NCBI RefSeq assembly: GCF_014108865.1
Contig: NZ_CP053928.1
Span: forward strand, 124,001 to 188,000
DNA: 64,000 nt
From: Nocardioides sp. WS12
GTDB taxonomy: Bacteria; Actinomycetota; Actinomycetes; Propionibacteriales; Nocardioidaceae
Reading direction: 5' to 3'
Shown here: piece after piece, positions 26,689 through 33,995 of the stretch
Layout: every line of letters starts with the position of its first letter
Position numbering within the stretch: the stretch's first letter is position 1
Program-made: the position numbers and the translations under genes
The notes under the pieces: generated by a model
What the model was told of the DNA's origin: nothing
Database searches by the model: none
Seen by the model: the letters and a program-made list of their open reading frames with translations, nothing else

Positions 26689-27756
26689 CTACTGGAACAG
26701 GGCGAAGGCCTTGTTGGAGTTGAAGATCTCGGTGACGACCCAGTCCGACCAGGACAGCTCCATGCCCAGCTCGGACATCGCGCCGAGCAGGCAGAACCAG
26801 TTCAACATCTCGTGCTGGCCGGAGTCGACGACCTGGCGGCTGGTGCGGGCGTTCCACGTCTCGTAGTCCCCCGCGATCATCGCGTCCCACAGGGCCTGGT
26901 CCGACGCGGTGTCGGGCCGCAGGTGCCAGCCGGCGTCGTACAGGAACGCATGCGACCAGCTGGACGACGCGACCAGCGCCACCCGCTTGCCGCTCGCGGC
27001 GACCGAGCGCCCGACGGCGCGACCGAACTCGAAGCAGCGCTTCGGGCTCGGGCCGGGAGGGTCGAGCTGCTCGCCAGCGTTGATCTCGGCGAACTTCGCG
27101 ATGCCGCCCTTGCGGGCGATCACGTGCTCGCCGTAGCAGTTCACGGCCATCGGCACGATCGGGTAGGGGAACTTCGCGCCGACGTCGTCGTAGTCGAGGA
27201 ACAGTTGGGTGTTGCCGAAGGCGTGGGGGAAGTAGATGCCCTGGCGCGGCTCGTAGGAGTAGGCGACGTCGATTCCGTCGTTGAGCACGTCGATGGTGAC
27301 CTGCTTGGCGAACTGCGGGTCGCCCTTCATGGTGAACGTCGTGTCGGCCGACAGCCCCCACACGTTGGGCACCTTGAGCTTCTGGGTGAGGACGCCGAAC
27401 GGCTCCACGACGGTGTCGTCGTACGCGAGCATGCAGAAGGACGGGATGACCTCCTCGCGGAAGTTCTCGTACTGGTCGTCGCCCCACACGAGGAGCACGT
27501 CCGGCTCGAACTCGTCGATCGCCTCGCGACAGATCCGCATGTTCTCCAGCAGGCGCGCCCGATGCGCAGCGGCAGCGGTGGTGCCTTCGTCGTCACCCCA
27601 CTCCTTGCGGGCCAGCTCGCTCCACGACGCGCGGTCCTTGAACTCCGCGGGGATGTCGGGGTCCTTGAGCGCGCTCTTGAGCAGGTTCGCCATGTGCTCG
27701 TCGGCTCCGGCGAGCGGGGGGTAGTGGGTCAGCCCCACACCAAGTACGTCGGCCAC
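26689..27756 (-). CDS. LigB-type (class III) extradiol ring-cleavage dioxygenase
   Basis: 355 residues, single-chain catalytic LigB fold. The iron site typical of the family is visible as THYPPLAG (N-terminal His) and VNCYGEHVIAR. The late SSSWSHAFLYD supplies the catalytic acid-base His, and DVLLVWGDDQYENF is another family block. It opens a catechol ring next to a hydroxyl. It lies downstream of the Rieske ferredoxin and reductase (36-base gap to the reductase stop) and is probably co-transcribed. The substrate is presumably the diol product of the Rieske dioxygenase and SDR. Confidence 0.92.
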   Translation of the reverse strand: MADVLGVGLTHYPPLAGADEHMANLLKSALKDPDIPAEFKDRASWSELARKEWGDDEGTTAAAAHRARLLENMRICREAIDEFEPDVLLVWGDDQYENFREEVIPSFCMLAYDDTVVEPFGVLTQKLKVPNVWGLSADTTFTMKGDPQFAKQVTIDVLNDGIDVAYSYEPRQGIYFPHAFGNTQLFLDYDDVGAKFPYPIVPMAVNCYGEHVIARKGGIAKFAEINAGEQLDPPGPSPKRCFEFGRAVGRSVAASGKRVALVASSSWSHAFLYDAGWHLRPDTASDQALWDAMIAGDYETWNARTSRQVVDSGQHEMLNWFCLLGAMSELGMELSWSDWVVTEIFNSNKAFALFQ

Positions 27757-27792
27757 GTCCGTGTCTCCTTCGATGGTGGTGGTTCAGGCGGT

Positions 27793-29010
27793 TCAGAGGG
27801 AGGTCACGAGCAGGGACTGCTCGACCTCGAGGGCGGGGGTGCCGGCGGCGATCGCCTTGCGCACCTGCATAAACAGGCGGGGGTTGTCGACCACGAGCGC
27901 GCCGACGAGGCGGCCGTCCGGGGCGGCGTACAGAGCCACGAGGTCACTGGTCGCCATGGCGCCGTGGATGGTGCTGGCCGTGCCCTCGGAGGGGCGGCCG
28001 ACGATCTGGATCCGTTGGCCGTACTGGTCCGACCAGACGTAGGGCAGCGCGATGGCCGGCCGGTCACGGCCGACGACATGTGCCGCCATGACCTGCGCCT
28101 GGTCACCGGCACTGGTCCAGTGCTCGATGCGGATCGGGGCGGCGTAGGCCGGATGGGGCCACCGGGCGACGTCGCCCACGGCGTAGACGCCGGGGAAACC
28201 GAGCACCTGGAGGTCCTCGTCGCAGTCGATGCCGTCACCGATGGGGAGTCCCGAGTCTGCGAGCCAGGCGGTGGCAGGAGAGGCGCCGATCCCGACGACC
28301 ACCACGTCCGCCGGCAGCTCACTGCCGTCGTCGAGGCGGATCGAGGTCACCCGTCCGTCCGCCGACTCGACGGCCGCGACCGTGCGGCCGGTCCGGAGCT
28401 CGGCACCGTGAGTGACGTGGACCGAGGCGACCTCGGCCCCGACCTCGGCGCCGAGGATGTGCGCGAGCGGGACGGGCTGGGCCTCGACGATCGTCACGTC
28501 CATGTCGTGGGCACGCGCCGCGGAGGCGAACTCCGCGCCGATGAATCCGGCACCGACGACGACGGCCTTGCGGCCAGGCCCCATCAGGGATCGCAGCTCC
28601 CTGGCGTCCTCGAGGCGACGGATCACGTGCACCCCGGCGATGCCGTCGGTCCCGGACAGACGGCGCGCTTCGACACCGGTCGCGATGACCACCGCGTCGT
28701 ACGGGACCTCGTCGGACTGGCCGCCGCGTTCGATCGTGAGGACCTTCGCGTCCGGGTCCAGCCCGACGGCCCGGCAACCGAGCCGCAGGGTCACGTCCAG
28801 TTCGGTGACCTCGGCCTGGCTGAGCAGGGAGACGGGCGTACCCACGCTGTCGACCGCCAGCAGGTCCTTCGACAGCGGCGGTCGGTCGTAGGGCAGGTGC
28901 TCCTCGTCGGAGACCAGCACCAGGCGGCCCTCGAAGCCGGCCCGACGCAAGGCCTGCACGGACCGCACACCGCCGGTCGAACCGCCGACCACCACGACAA
29001 CGTTCGTCAT
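27793..29010 (-). CDS. Ferredoxin reductase of the Rieske dioxygenase (FAD/NAD)
   Basis: 405 residues. Passes electrons from NADH to a ferredoxin. FAD motif VVVVGGSTGGVRSVQALRR at the start, EEHLPYDRPPLSKD, NAD motif AVVVGAGFIGAEFASAARAH and the FAD block GVYAVGDVARWPHP. The start ATG at 29010 overlaps the ferredoxin stop (ATGA), so the two proteins are coupled. Same family as the separate reductase at 55.7 kb. Confidence 0.93.
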   Translation of the reverse strand: MTNVVVVVGGSTGGVRSVQALRRAGFEGRLVLVSDEEHLPYDRPPLSKDLLAVDSVGTPVSLLSQAEVTELDVTLRLGCRAVGLDPDAKVLTIERGGQSDEVPYDAVVIATGVEARRLSGTDGIAGVHVIRRLEDARELRSLMGPGRKAVVVGAGFIGAEFASAARAHDMDVTIVEAQPVPLAHILGAEVGAEVASVHVTHGAELRTGRTVAAVESADGRVTSIRLDDGSELPADVVVVGIGASPATAWLADSGLPIGDGIDCDEDLQVLGFPGVYAVGDVARWPHPAYAAPIRIEHWTSAGDQAQVMAAHVVGRDRPAIALPYVWSDQYGQRIQIVGRPSEGTASTIHGAMATSDLVALYAAPDGRLVGALVVDNPRLFMQVRKAIAAGTPALEVEQSLLVTSL

Positions 29011-29345
29011 CCGAGCACGTAGACCTTGCCGTCGTCGACGACGACCTCGAACGTGGCGAGCGCGACCGTCGCCGGGAAGCACAGGGCCACACCGGTCCGG
29101 ATGTCGAAGCGCGCCATGTGGAGCGGACAGACGACCTCGTTGCCCTCCAGGTCGCTGTCCTCCCCCAGGGACCAGTCCTCGTGGGTGCACGTGTCAGCGG
29201 TCGCGAAGTAGGTGCCCTCGTCGTTGCGGTAGACCGCGACGGCGATCTTCGCTCCGCCTCCCGGCGGGACCGTCATCGACTCCCCGGGAGCAAGTTCACC
29301 GTCATCGCAGGCGAAGCGCCGCTCGACTGTCTGTGCACTCTCCAT
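29007..29345 (-). CDS. Rieske-type [2Fe-2S] ferredoxin
   Basis: 112 residues. Cluster ligands C53-x-H55 (ADTCTHEDW) and C73-x2-H76 (VVCPLHMARF) are all present. It carries electrons from the neighbouring reductase to the terminal dioxygenase. The start ATG 29345 has GGAAGGA six bases upstream; ATG 29351 is too close to it. Diverges from the dioxygenase alpha gene, with the GTTCCGG palindrome between. Confidence 0.93.
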   Translation of the reverse strand: MESAQTVERRFACDDGELAPGESMTVPPGGGAKIAVAVYRNDEGTYFATADTCTHEDWSLGEDSDLEGNEVVCPLHMARFDIRTGVALCFPATVALATFEVVVDDGKVYVLG

Positions 29346-29419
29346 CGGCATTCCTTCCCTCGCTGCCCAGGTCTCTGAGGTCTCACTGTCGTCAGCGCGA
29401 AGGGCGGTCACCACGGGCC

Positions 29420-29436
29420 GTTCCGGCGTCCGGAAC
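29420..29436. promoter_or_regulatory. Perfect palindromic operator GTTCCGG-CGT-CCGGAAC (copy 2 of 3)
   Basis: Seven-base arms, no mismatch, 3-base centre. It lies between the divergent ferredoxin (minus) and Rieske alpha (plus) genes, roughly 75 bases from each start, so one site could govern both. Confidence 0.75.
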
Positions 29437-29508
29437 CACGCGATGCCGCGCCGCAGTCGTTGCTGCACGGTGAACGCAATCCACTCTCAGAGACAAAGGA
29501 GTCGTCCG

Positions 29509-30828
29509 GTGTCCACCTATGTGAACGACGACCGTGAGACGCCGCGCTTCCAGGTGAACCGCGCGGCCATGGTCGACCCCGAGGTCTTCGCGCTCGAGCG
29601 CGACAAGATCTTCAACCACACCTGGCTCTACATCGGCCACGAGACCGAGCTGAAGAAGAAGAACGACTACAAGACCCGCTCGGTCGCCGGTCGCCCGCTC
29701 ATCTTCGCCCGGGACGCGAAGGGCGAGGTGAAGGTCTGGATCAACTCCTGCCCCCACCGCGGCGCCATGCTGTGCCGCGAGGACAAGGGCAACGCCCGCT
29801 TCCTCACCTGCTTCTACCACGGCTGGAGCTTCAGTACGGCGGGCGAGATGGTCTCGATGCCGGGCGACGAGTCCTATGGCGAGAACTTCGAGCGGCCCGG
29901 TCTCGCGGCGCCGGCGATGGTCGACTCCTACCGGGGGTTCGTCTTCATCAGCTTCGACCCCGACATCGTGGACCTGTCGACGTACCTGGCCGGGGCGAAG
30001 GAGTACCTCGACCTCGTCTGCGACCAGTCCGAGGTCGGCATGGAGGTGCTCGAGGGCACCCACGAGTACTCCGTCAAGGCCAACTGGAAGCTGCTCGTCG
30101 AGAACAGCATCGACGGCTACCACGCGGTCTCCACCCACCAGCGCTACTTCGAGATGGTGCTCGCCGCGCGCGGCAAGCTCGACCCCAAGGCGCTCGGCGA
30201 CTCCCGCGGCATCGACCTGGGCAACGGCCACGCTGTCGTCGCCGGCGCACCCGCGACCGAGGGGCTCTTCGGCCGGCCACTGTCCGAAGCAGGCGCTGCC
30301 GAGCGCGAGGCCCGGTTCGAGCACTTCGCCGAGATCTACGGTCCCGGCTGGGTCGACCGGATGAAGGGCAACCGGAACCTGATCATCTTCCCGAACCTCG
30401 TGATCGTGGACCTCGTCATGGGTGTGGTCGTGCGCAAGATCGATCCGATCACCCCCGACTACATGGAAGTCACCGCCTGGGAGCTGGCCCCGCCCGAGGA
30501 GGGCGACGAGCTCCGCAAGCAGCGGCTCGACAACTTCCTCACCTTCTGGGGTCCCGGCGGCCTGGCCTCGCCCGACGACGTCGAAGCACTGGAAACCTGC
30601 CAGGTGGGCTTCGGCTCGTCCCGCGAGCTGGTCTGGTCCGACATGTCGCGCGGCATGAACAAGTCGGTCTGCAACACGACCGACGAGTTGCAGATGCGCA
30701 CGTGGTGGCGCCGCTGGAACGAACTGGTCACCGGCGAGCAACTCCCCTCGGAGCCGAAGTCGCCGCTGGACGCGACCTTCACCGCTCCGCGGCAGGACCG
30801 CGCGTCCATGGCGTCGCCGACGTCCTGA
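29509..30828 (+). CDS. Aromatic ring-hydroxylating dioxygenase, alpha (large) subunit
   Basis: 439 residues. Start GTG 29509 with AAGGAG upstream. Rieske ligands C81-x-H83 (SCPHRGAMLC) and C101-x2-H104 (TCFYHGWSF). The mononuclear iron site is in ENSIDGYHAVSTHQ, with His 205 and 210. Adds both atoms of O2 to an aromatic ring to give a cis-diol. The substrate is likely an aromatic acid, judging from the downstream decarboxylase-like gene; inferred only. It is the only structural gene of the cluster on the plus strand. A long hairpin ends it. Confidence 0.95.
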   Translation: MSTYVNDDRETPRFQVNRAAMVDPEVFALERDKIFNHTWLYIGHETELKKKNDYKTRSVAGRPLIFARDAKGEVKVWINSCPHRGAMLCREDKGNARFLTCFYHGWSFSTAGEMVSMPGDESYGENFERPGLAAPAMVDSYRGFVFISFDPDIVDLSTYLAGAKEYLDLVCDQSEVGMEVLEGTHEYSVKANWKLLVENSIDGYHAVSTHQRYFEMVLAARGKLDPKALGDSRGIDLGNGHAVVAGAPATEGLFGRPLSEAGAAEREARFEHFAEIYGPGWVDRMKGNRNLIIFPNLVIVDLVMGVVVRKIDPITPDYMEVTAWELAPPEEGDELRKQRLDNFLTFWGPGGLASPDDVEALETCQVGFGSSRELVWSDMSRGMNKSVCNTTDELQMRTWWRRWNELVTGEQLPSEPKSPLDATFTAPRQDRASMASPTS

Positions 30829-30832
30829 TCGC

Positions 30833-31504
30833 TCAGCTGGCGGTCTCCTGGCGTTCGCGCCAGGAGACCGCCAGCGGTGTGAGCCGGGCCGCCACGCGCG
30901 CGAGCAGCCACTCGACCGTGCGCTGCCATCCGTCGTACGACGCCGAGAAGCTGATGCCGTCCTCGGTGCGCCGGTGGAAGTCCACCCCGACCCCGGGATA
31001 GACGACGACCCGGCTGAAGACGTCGGAGCCGTCGTCGAGCACGTTCTGGAGCCGGACGAGATCCGACGTCGTCACGTCGCCCGCGTCAGCCCCGAACAGG
31101 CCGAGCCACGGGGTGCACAGGACGGGATCGGCCGCCACTGCAGCCACGTCAGGGACGGGCGAGATGCTGACGGCGGCGCCGAACGTACGGCGCCGGGCCA
31201 GGTCGAGCGCCAAGGTGCCGCCCGCGCCGATACCGACGATGCCCGTCTGCTCGGCGGACCAGCCACACATCCGGGCCCGCGCCTCGGCGAGCACCTCGAT
31301 GTCGGGAGAGACCGCGACGGCGAGGGACTCGAAACCCTCCATGGCGAAGGTGTTCATCGCCTCGAAGACCTCGACCTCGGGGGTGGTCTCGTCGGTCAGC
31401 AGGATGATCAACCCCCGCTGCGTCCCTCCGAGCCGGACCTCGAGCGCCTCGACGCCATCGGCCAGCGGGGTGCGGGTGGGCTGGATCAGGATCACGTCGG
31501 ACAT
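30833..31504 (-). CDS. Dienelactone hydrolase-like protein lacking the catalytic nucleophile
   Basis: 223 residues, alpha/beta hydrolase of the DLH group. The nucleophile elbow reads VGIGAGGTLAL where active DLHs have GxCxGG, so Gly replaces Cys/Ser. A candidate His remains in GVDFHRRTEDG and an acid in LGLFGADAGD. It may be inactive, a binding protein, or use other residues. ATG 31504 is chosen; an in-frame codon at 31558 lies inside the SDR gene. Last in the beta subunit-SDR-DLH unit. Its final codons form a long terminator hairpin. Confidence 0.75.
   Translation of the reverse strand: MSDVILIQPTRTPLADGVEALEVRLGGTQRGLIILLTDETTPEVEVFEAMNTFAMEGFESLAVAVSPDIEVLAEARARMCGWSAEQTGIVGIGAGGTLALDLARRRTFGAAVSISPVPDVAAVAADPVLCTPWLGLFGADAGDVTTSDLVRLQNVLDDGSDVFSRVVVYPGVGVDFHRRTEDGISFSASYDGWQRTVEWLLARVAARLTPLAVSWRERQETAS
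30837..30874. terminator. 17-bp perfect hairpin with TTCG loop
   Basis: CTGGCGGTCTCCTGGCG (30837-30853), loop TTCG, exact complement 30858-30874. It lies inside the coding end of the leftward DLH-like gene and just past the stop of the rightward dioxygenase gene. The loop is a stable UUCG type. Probably a bidirectional terminator. Confidence 0.8.
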
Positions 31505-31533
31505 GTCGGCCTCCGGGTCGGTCAATCGGTGGG

Positions 31534-32340
31534 TCAGTCGGTCGGGTGCGGGATCCACGGCCAGTACTTGGCCGTCGCCCCCGCATCCACGGTGATGTTG
31601 GTGCCGGTGACCATCGCTGACTCGTCGGATGCGAGGTAGACGACGGCACCGACGTAGTCGTCGGGAGTGGGCAGGCGCCCGAGAGGAAGCTGCGCCACGA
31701 AGTCATTGCGGTACGCCGACGGGCGGGCCAGCAACGCCTCCAGGGCCTGCCGTGCCTCCGGGTCGGTCGGCGCGGTTGCCGTGGGCGTGAACCCGTTGAC
31801 GCGGATGCCGTACTGCGCCAACTCCATCGCGGTGGAGCGGGTGAAGTTGATCAGCCCGCTCTTTCCCGTGGAGTAGCCCACGTTGCCGGGCTGCCCCTGC
31901 CAGGCGGCGGTGGAGAGCACGTTGATGATGCTGCCCTCGCGCTGCTGCTCGATCATCGAGCGCCCCACGGCCCGGGTGAAGAGGAAGGACCCACCCAGGA
32001 TCACGTCGAGCTGGCGGCGGAAGGCGTCGTACTCCATGTCGAGGACGCCCTGCTGCTGGAAGAACACGGCGTTGTTGACGAGGATGTCGATCCCGCCCCA
32101 GCGTTCAACGGCGAGAGCGACCGCGGCTTCTGCGTGCGCCGGGTCGGTGACGTCGCCAGAGAGGTGAATCGCGTCGCCCCCGGCGTCGGTGATCCGGCGA
32201 GCCGTTGCGGCCGCCACGTCCTCGGAGAGGTCGGCGCACAGCACCACGGCGCCCTCCGCAGCGAGACCGGCGGCGAGGGTGCCTCCGATGTTGGGGCTCG
32301 CGCCGGTGACGATCGCGACCTTCCCCTGCAGTCGGTTCAC
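31534..32340 (-). CDS. SDR, probable cis-dihydrodiol dehydrogenase
   Basis: 268 residues. NAD-binding VAIVTGASPNIGGTLAAGLA, NNAVFFQQQG at the NNAG position and catalytic YSTGKSGLIN. The start GTG overlaps the stop of the dioxygenase beta gene (GTGA). Position and coupling suggest it oxidises the cis-diol made by the Rieske enzyme to a catechol; the fold allows other alcohols. A DLH-like gene follows after 29 bases. Confidence 0.88.
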   Translation of the reverse strand: MNRLQGKVAIVTGASPNIGGTLAAGLAAEGAVVLCADLSEDVAAATARRITDAGGDAIHLSGDVTDPAHAEAAVALAVERWGGIDILVNNAVFFQQQGVLDMEYDAFRRQLDVILGGSFLFTRAVGRSMIEQQREGSIINVLSTAAWQGQPGNVGYSTGKSGLINFTRSTAMELAQYGIRVNGFTPTATAPTDPEARQALEALLARPSAYRNDFVAQLPLGRLPTPDDYVGAVVYLASDESAMVTGTNITVDAGATAKYWPWIPHPTD

Positions 32341-32849
32341 AGGATGATGCTGACCTTGCCGTGCGGGCGCAGGGCGGAAAGGTCCAGCACCGAGCGTCGT
32401 ACGAGGTAACGCAAGGCGCCGGTCTCGTTGCGCTCCAGGACGTGGCGGTAGTAGCCGACGTACGTGTCGAAGGCCCCGTTGCGCATCCGGAAGACCGCGA
32501 AGTTGGCCCGGATGTGGACCCGCCCCCCGTCGTCCGCGCCGGCGACGACGTTGCTGACCATCCGGCGGGTGCGCGAGTGCGGGTACTCGGCATGGGCCGA
32601 GCGCTTCATCAGCGAGCCGATGCGCTGCTCGAGCAGGAAGCGGTCGTCCTGGACGAGGAACAGGTCCCGTCCGGGATCGCCGTCGGGAAGGTCGGTCGAG
32701 GGCACGAGGTACTGCCCTTCCGGAAGGAAGAGCTCGAGCCACTCGGGGAGGCGCCAGTCGTCGAGGAGGTCAGCCTCCTCGTACAGGAAGCGCTCGGCTT
32801 CGGCGGAGAGGGCCGCGTCGTGCTCGGCGCGGAAGGAAGTCGTGGTCAC
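32337..32849 (-). CDS. Aromatic ring-hydroxylating dioxygenase, beta (small) subunit
   Basis: 170 residues, a cystatin/SnoaL-like cone fold with the small-subunit signatures EAERFLYEEADLLDDWRLPEW, RRMVSNV and YVGYYRHVLER. The beta subunit shapes the alpha3-beta3 hexamer. Start GTG 32849 has GAGGAG upstream. It is encoded about 1.5 kb from and opposite to its alpha subunit, which is unusual, and both carry the same operator. Overlaps the SDR downstream. Confidence 0.9.
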   Translation of the reverse strand: MTTTSFRAEHDAALSAEAERFLYEEADLLDDWRLPEWLELFLPEGQYLVPSTDLPDGDPGRDLFLVQDDRFLLEQRIGSLMKRSAHAEYPHSRTRRMVSNVVAGADDGGRVHIRANFAVFRMRNGAFDTYVGYYRHVLERNETGALRYLVRRSVLDLSALRPHGKVSIIL

Positions 32850-32935
32850 GTCGGTCTCCTCGGGTCGGGGCCCGCCCAGTGCAGCCGGACGGGCTACCTC
32901 AGGCTGCCGTCCTGACCCGCCCCGGAGAACCGGCA

Positions 32936-32952
32936 GTTCCGGGGTCCGGAAC
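32936..32952. promoter_or_regulatory. Perfect palindromic operator GTTCCGG-GGT-CCGGAAC (copy 3 of 3)
   Basis: Same arms as the copy at 29420, about 87 bases upstream of the beta subunit start and after the end of gpsA. Supports joint control of the split alpha and beta genes. Confidence 0.75.
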
Positions 32953-32976
32953 CGGTCCGTCAGACCCGACCGCGGC

Positions 32977-33987
32977 TCACCAACTGTCGCCGTCCATCTC
33001 GTTTCCCGGGGTGGAACGCAGCAAGCCCCGGTAGGCGTCCCGCACCGTGCGACCGTCTCGCAGGACCCCCAGCACCTCACGGGCGATGGGCACCTGGACA
33101 CCCAGCTGTTCAGCCAGCTCGACGAGCACCGGTGCCGTCGCCACACCCTCGGCGACCTGGCTCATCTGGCCCAGGATCTCCTCCACGGTCTTGCCTCGGC
33201 CCAGCTCCTCACCGACATGGCGATTGCGGCTGCGACTACTGGTGCAGGTGACGATGAGGTCGCCCATCCCGGCCAGGCCGGCAAAGGTCTCCATCCGGCC
33301 ACCCATCGCCACGCCGAGGCGAGCCATCTCGTGTCCCGCGCGCGTCATGACCATGGCCTTGGTGTTGTAGCCGGCCTCGGCTCCGTCCGCCATGCCCACG
33401 GCGATGGCGTAGACGTTCTTGCAGGCTCCCGCGATCTCCACTCCCCTGACGTCGGAGGACGAGTAGATCCGGAAACGATTGGTCCGGAAGAGCTCGGCGA
33501 GCTGGCTCGCCAGCGCCTCGTCCGGCATCGCCAGCGTGGCGGCGGTCGCCATCCCGCTCGCCACCTCGGCGGCGATGTTCGGCCCTGACAGAGCGCCCGC
33601 CGGGTGCCCGGGCAGCTCCTCGGCGATGACCTCGGTCATGGTCTTGTGTGTCCCGCGTTCCAGGCCCTTGGACAGGCTGACAACAGGGATCCAGGGACGG
33701 ATCGTGGGAGCGATCTCGCGCAGGACGGCCCGGAGTGACTGTGCCGGGATGGCGGCCACCACCACGTCCGCGCTCTCCACGGCGCGGTGCAGGTCCGTGG
33801 TCGCCTCGAGCGCCTTGGGCAGGGCGAGACCGGGGAGGTAGCGCTCGTTGACGTGACGCTCGCCCACCGACTGCGCCGTTTCCGGATCGCGCGCCCACAG
33901 GACGGTCGGGGAGCTTCGCGAGGCAATGGCCGCAACCGTGGTTCCCCACGAGCCTGCGCCGAGGACAGCAACCCGAGGGGTCTTCAT
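32977..33987 (-). CDS. gpsA: Glycerol-3-phosphate dehydrogenase [NAD(P)+]
   Basis: 336 residues. Reduces dihydroxyacetone phosphate to sn-glycerol 3-phosphate for phospholipid synthesis. N-terminal VAVLGAGSWGTTVAAIA, VSLSKGLERGT, ALSGPNIAAEVASG, catalytic Lys in IAGACKNVYAIAVGMADG and TCTSSRSRNRHVG are the standard blocks. ATG 33987 is chosen; a GTG at 33999 would overlap the thiolase stop (GTGA). It is the last gene of an eight-gene catabolic operon, an odd place for a housekeeping biosynthetic enzyme. Confidence 0.93.
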   Translation of the reverse strand: MKTPRVAVLGAGSWGTTVAAIASRSSPTVLWARDPETAQSVGERHVNERYLPGLALPKALEATTDLHRAVESADVVVAAIPAQSLRAVLREIAPTIRPWIPVVSLSKGLERGTHKTMTEVIAEELPGHPAGALSGPNIAAEVASGMATAATLAMPDEALASQLAELFRTNRFRIYSSSDVRGVEIAGACKNVYAIAVGMADGAEAGYNTKAMVMTRAGHEMARLGVAMGGRMETFAGLAGMGDLIVTCTSSRSRNRHVGEELGRGKTVEEILGQMSQVAEGVATAPVLVELAEQLGVQVPIAREVLGVLRDGRTVRDAYRGLLRSTPGNEMDGDSW

Positions 33988-33995
33988 CGCGGTGG

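Noticed and set aside
32953..32968. GGTCCGTCAGACC next to the third GTTCCGG palindrome as a further TGGTC-type site.
   Set aside because: The centre is 5 bases instead of 1 and the flanking T and A are missing, so it does not fit the other sites.
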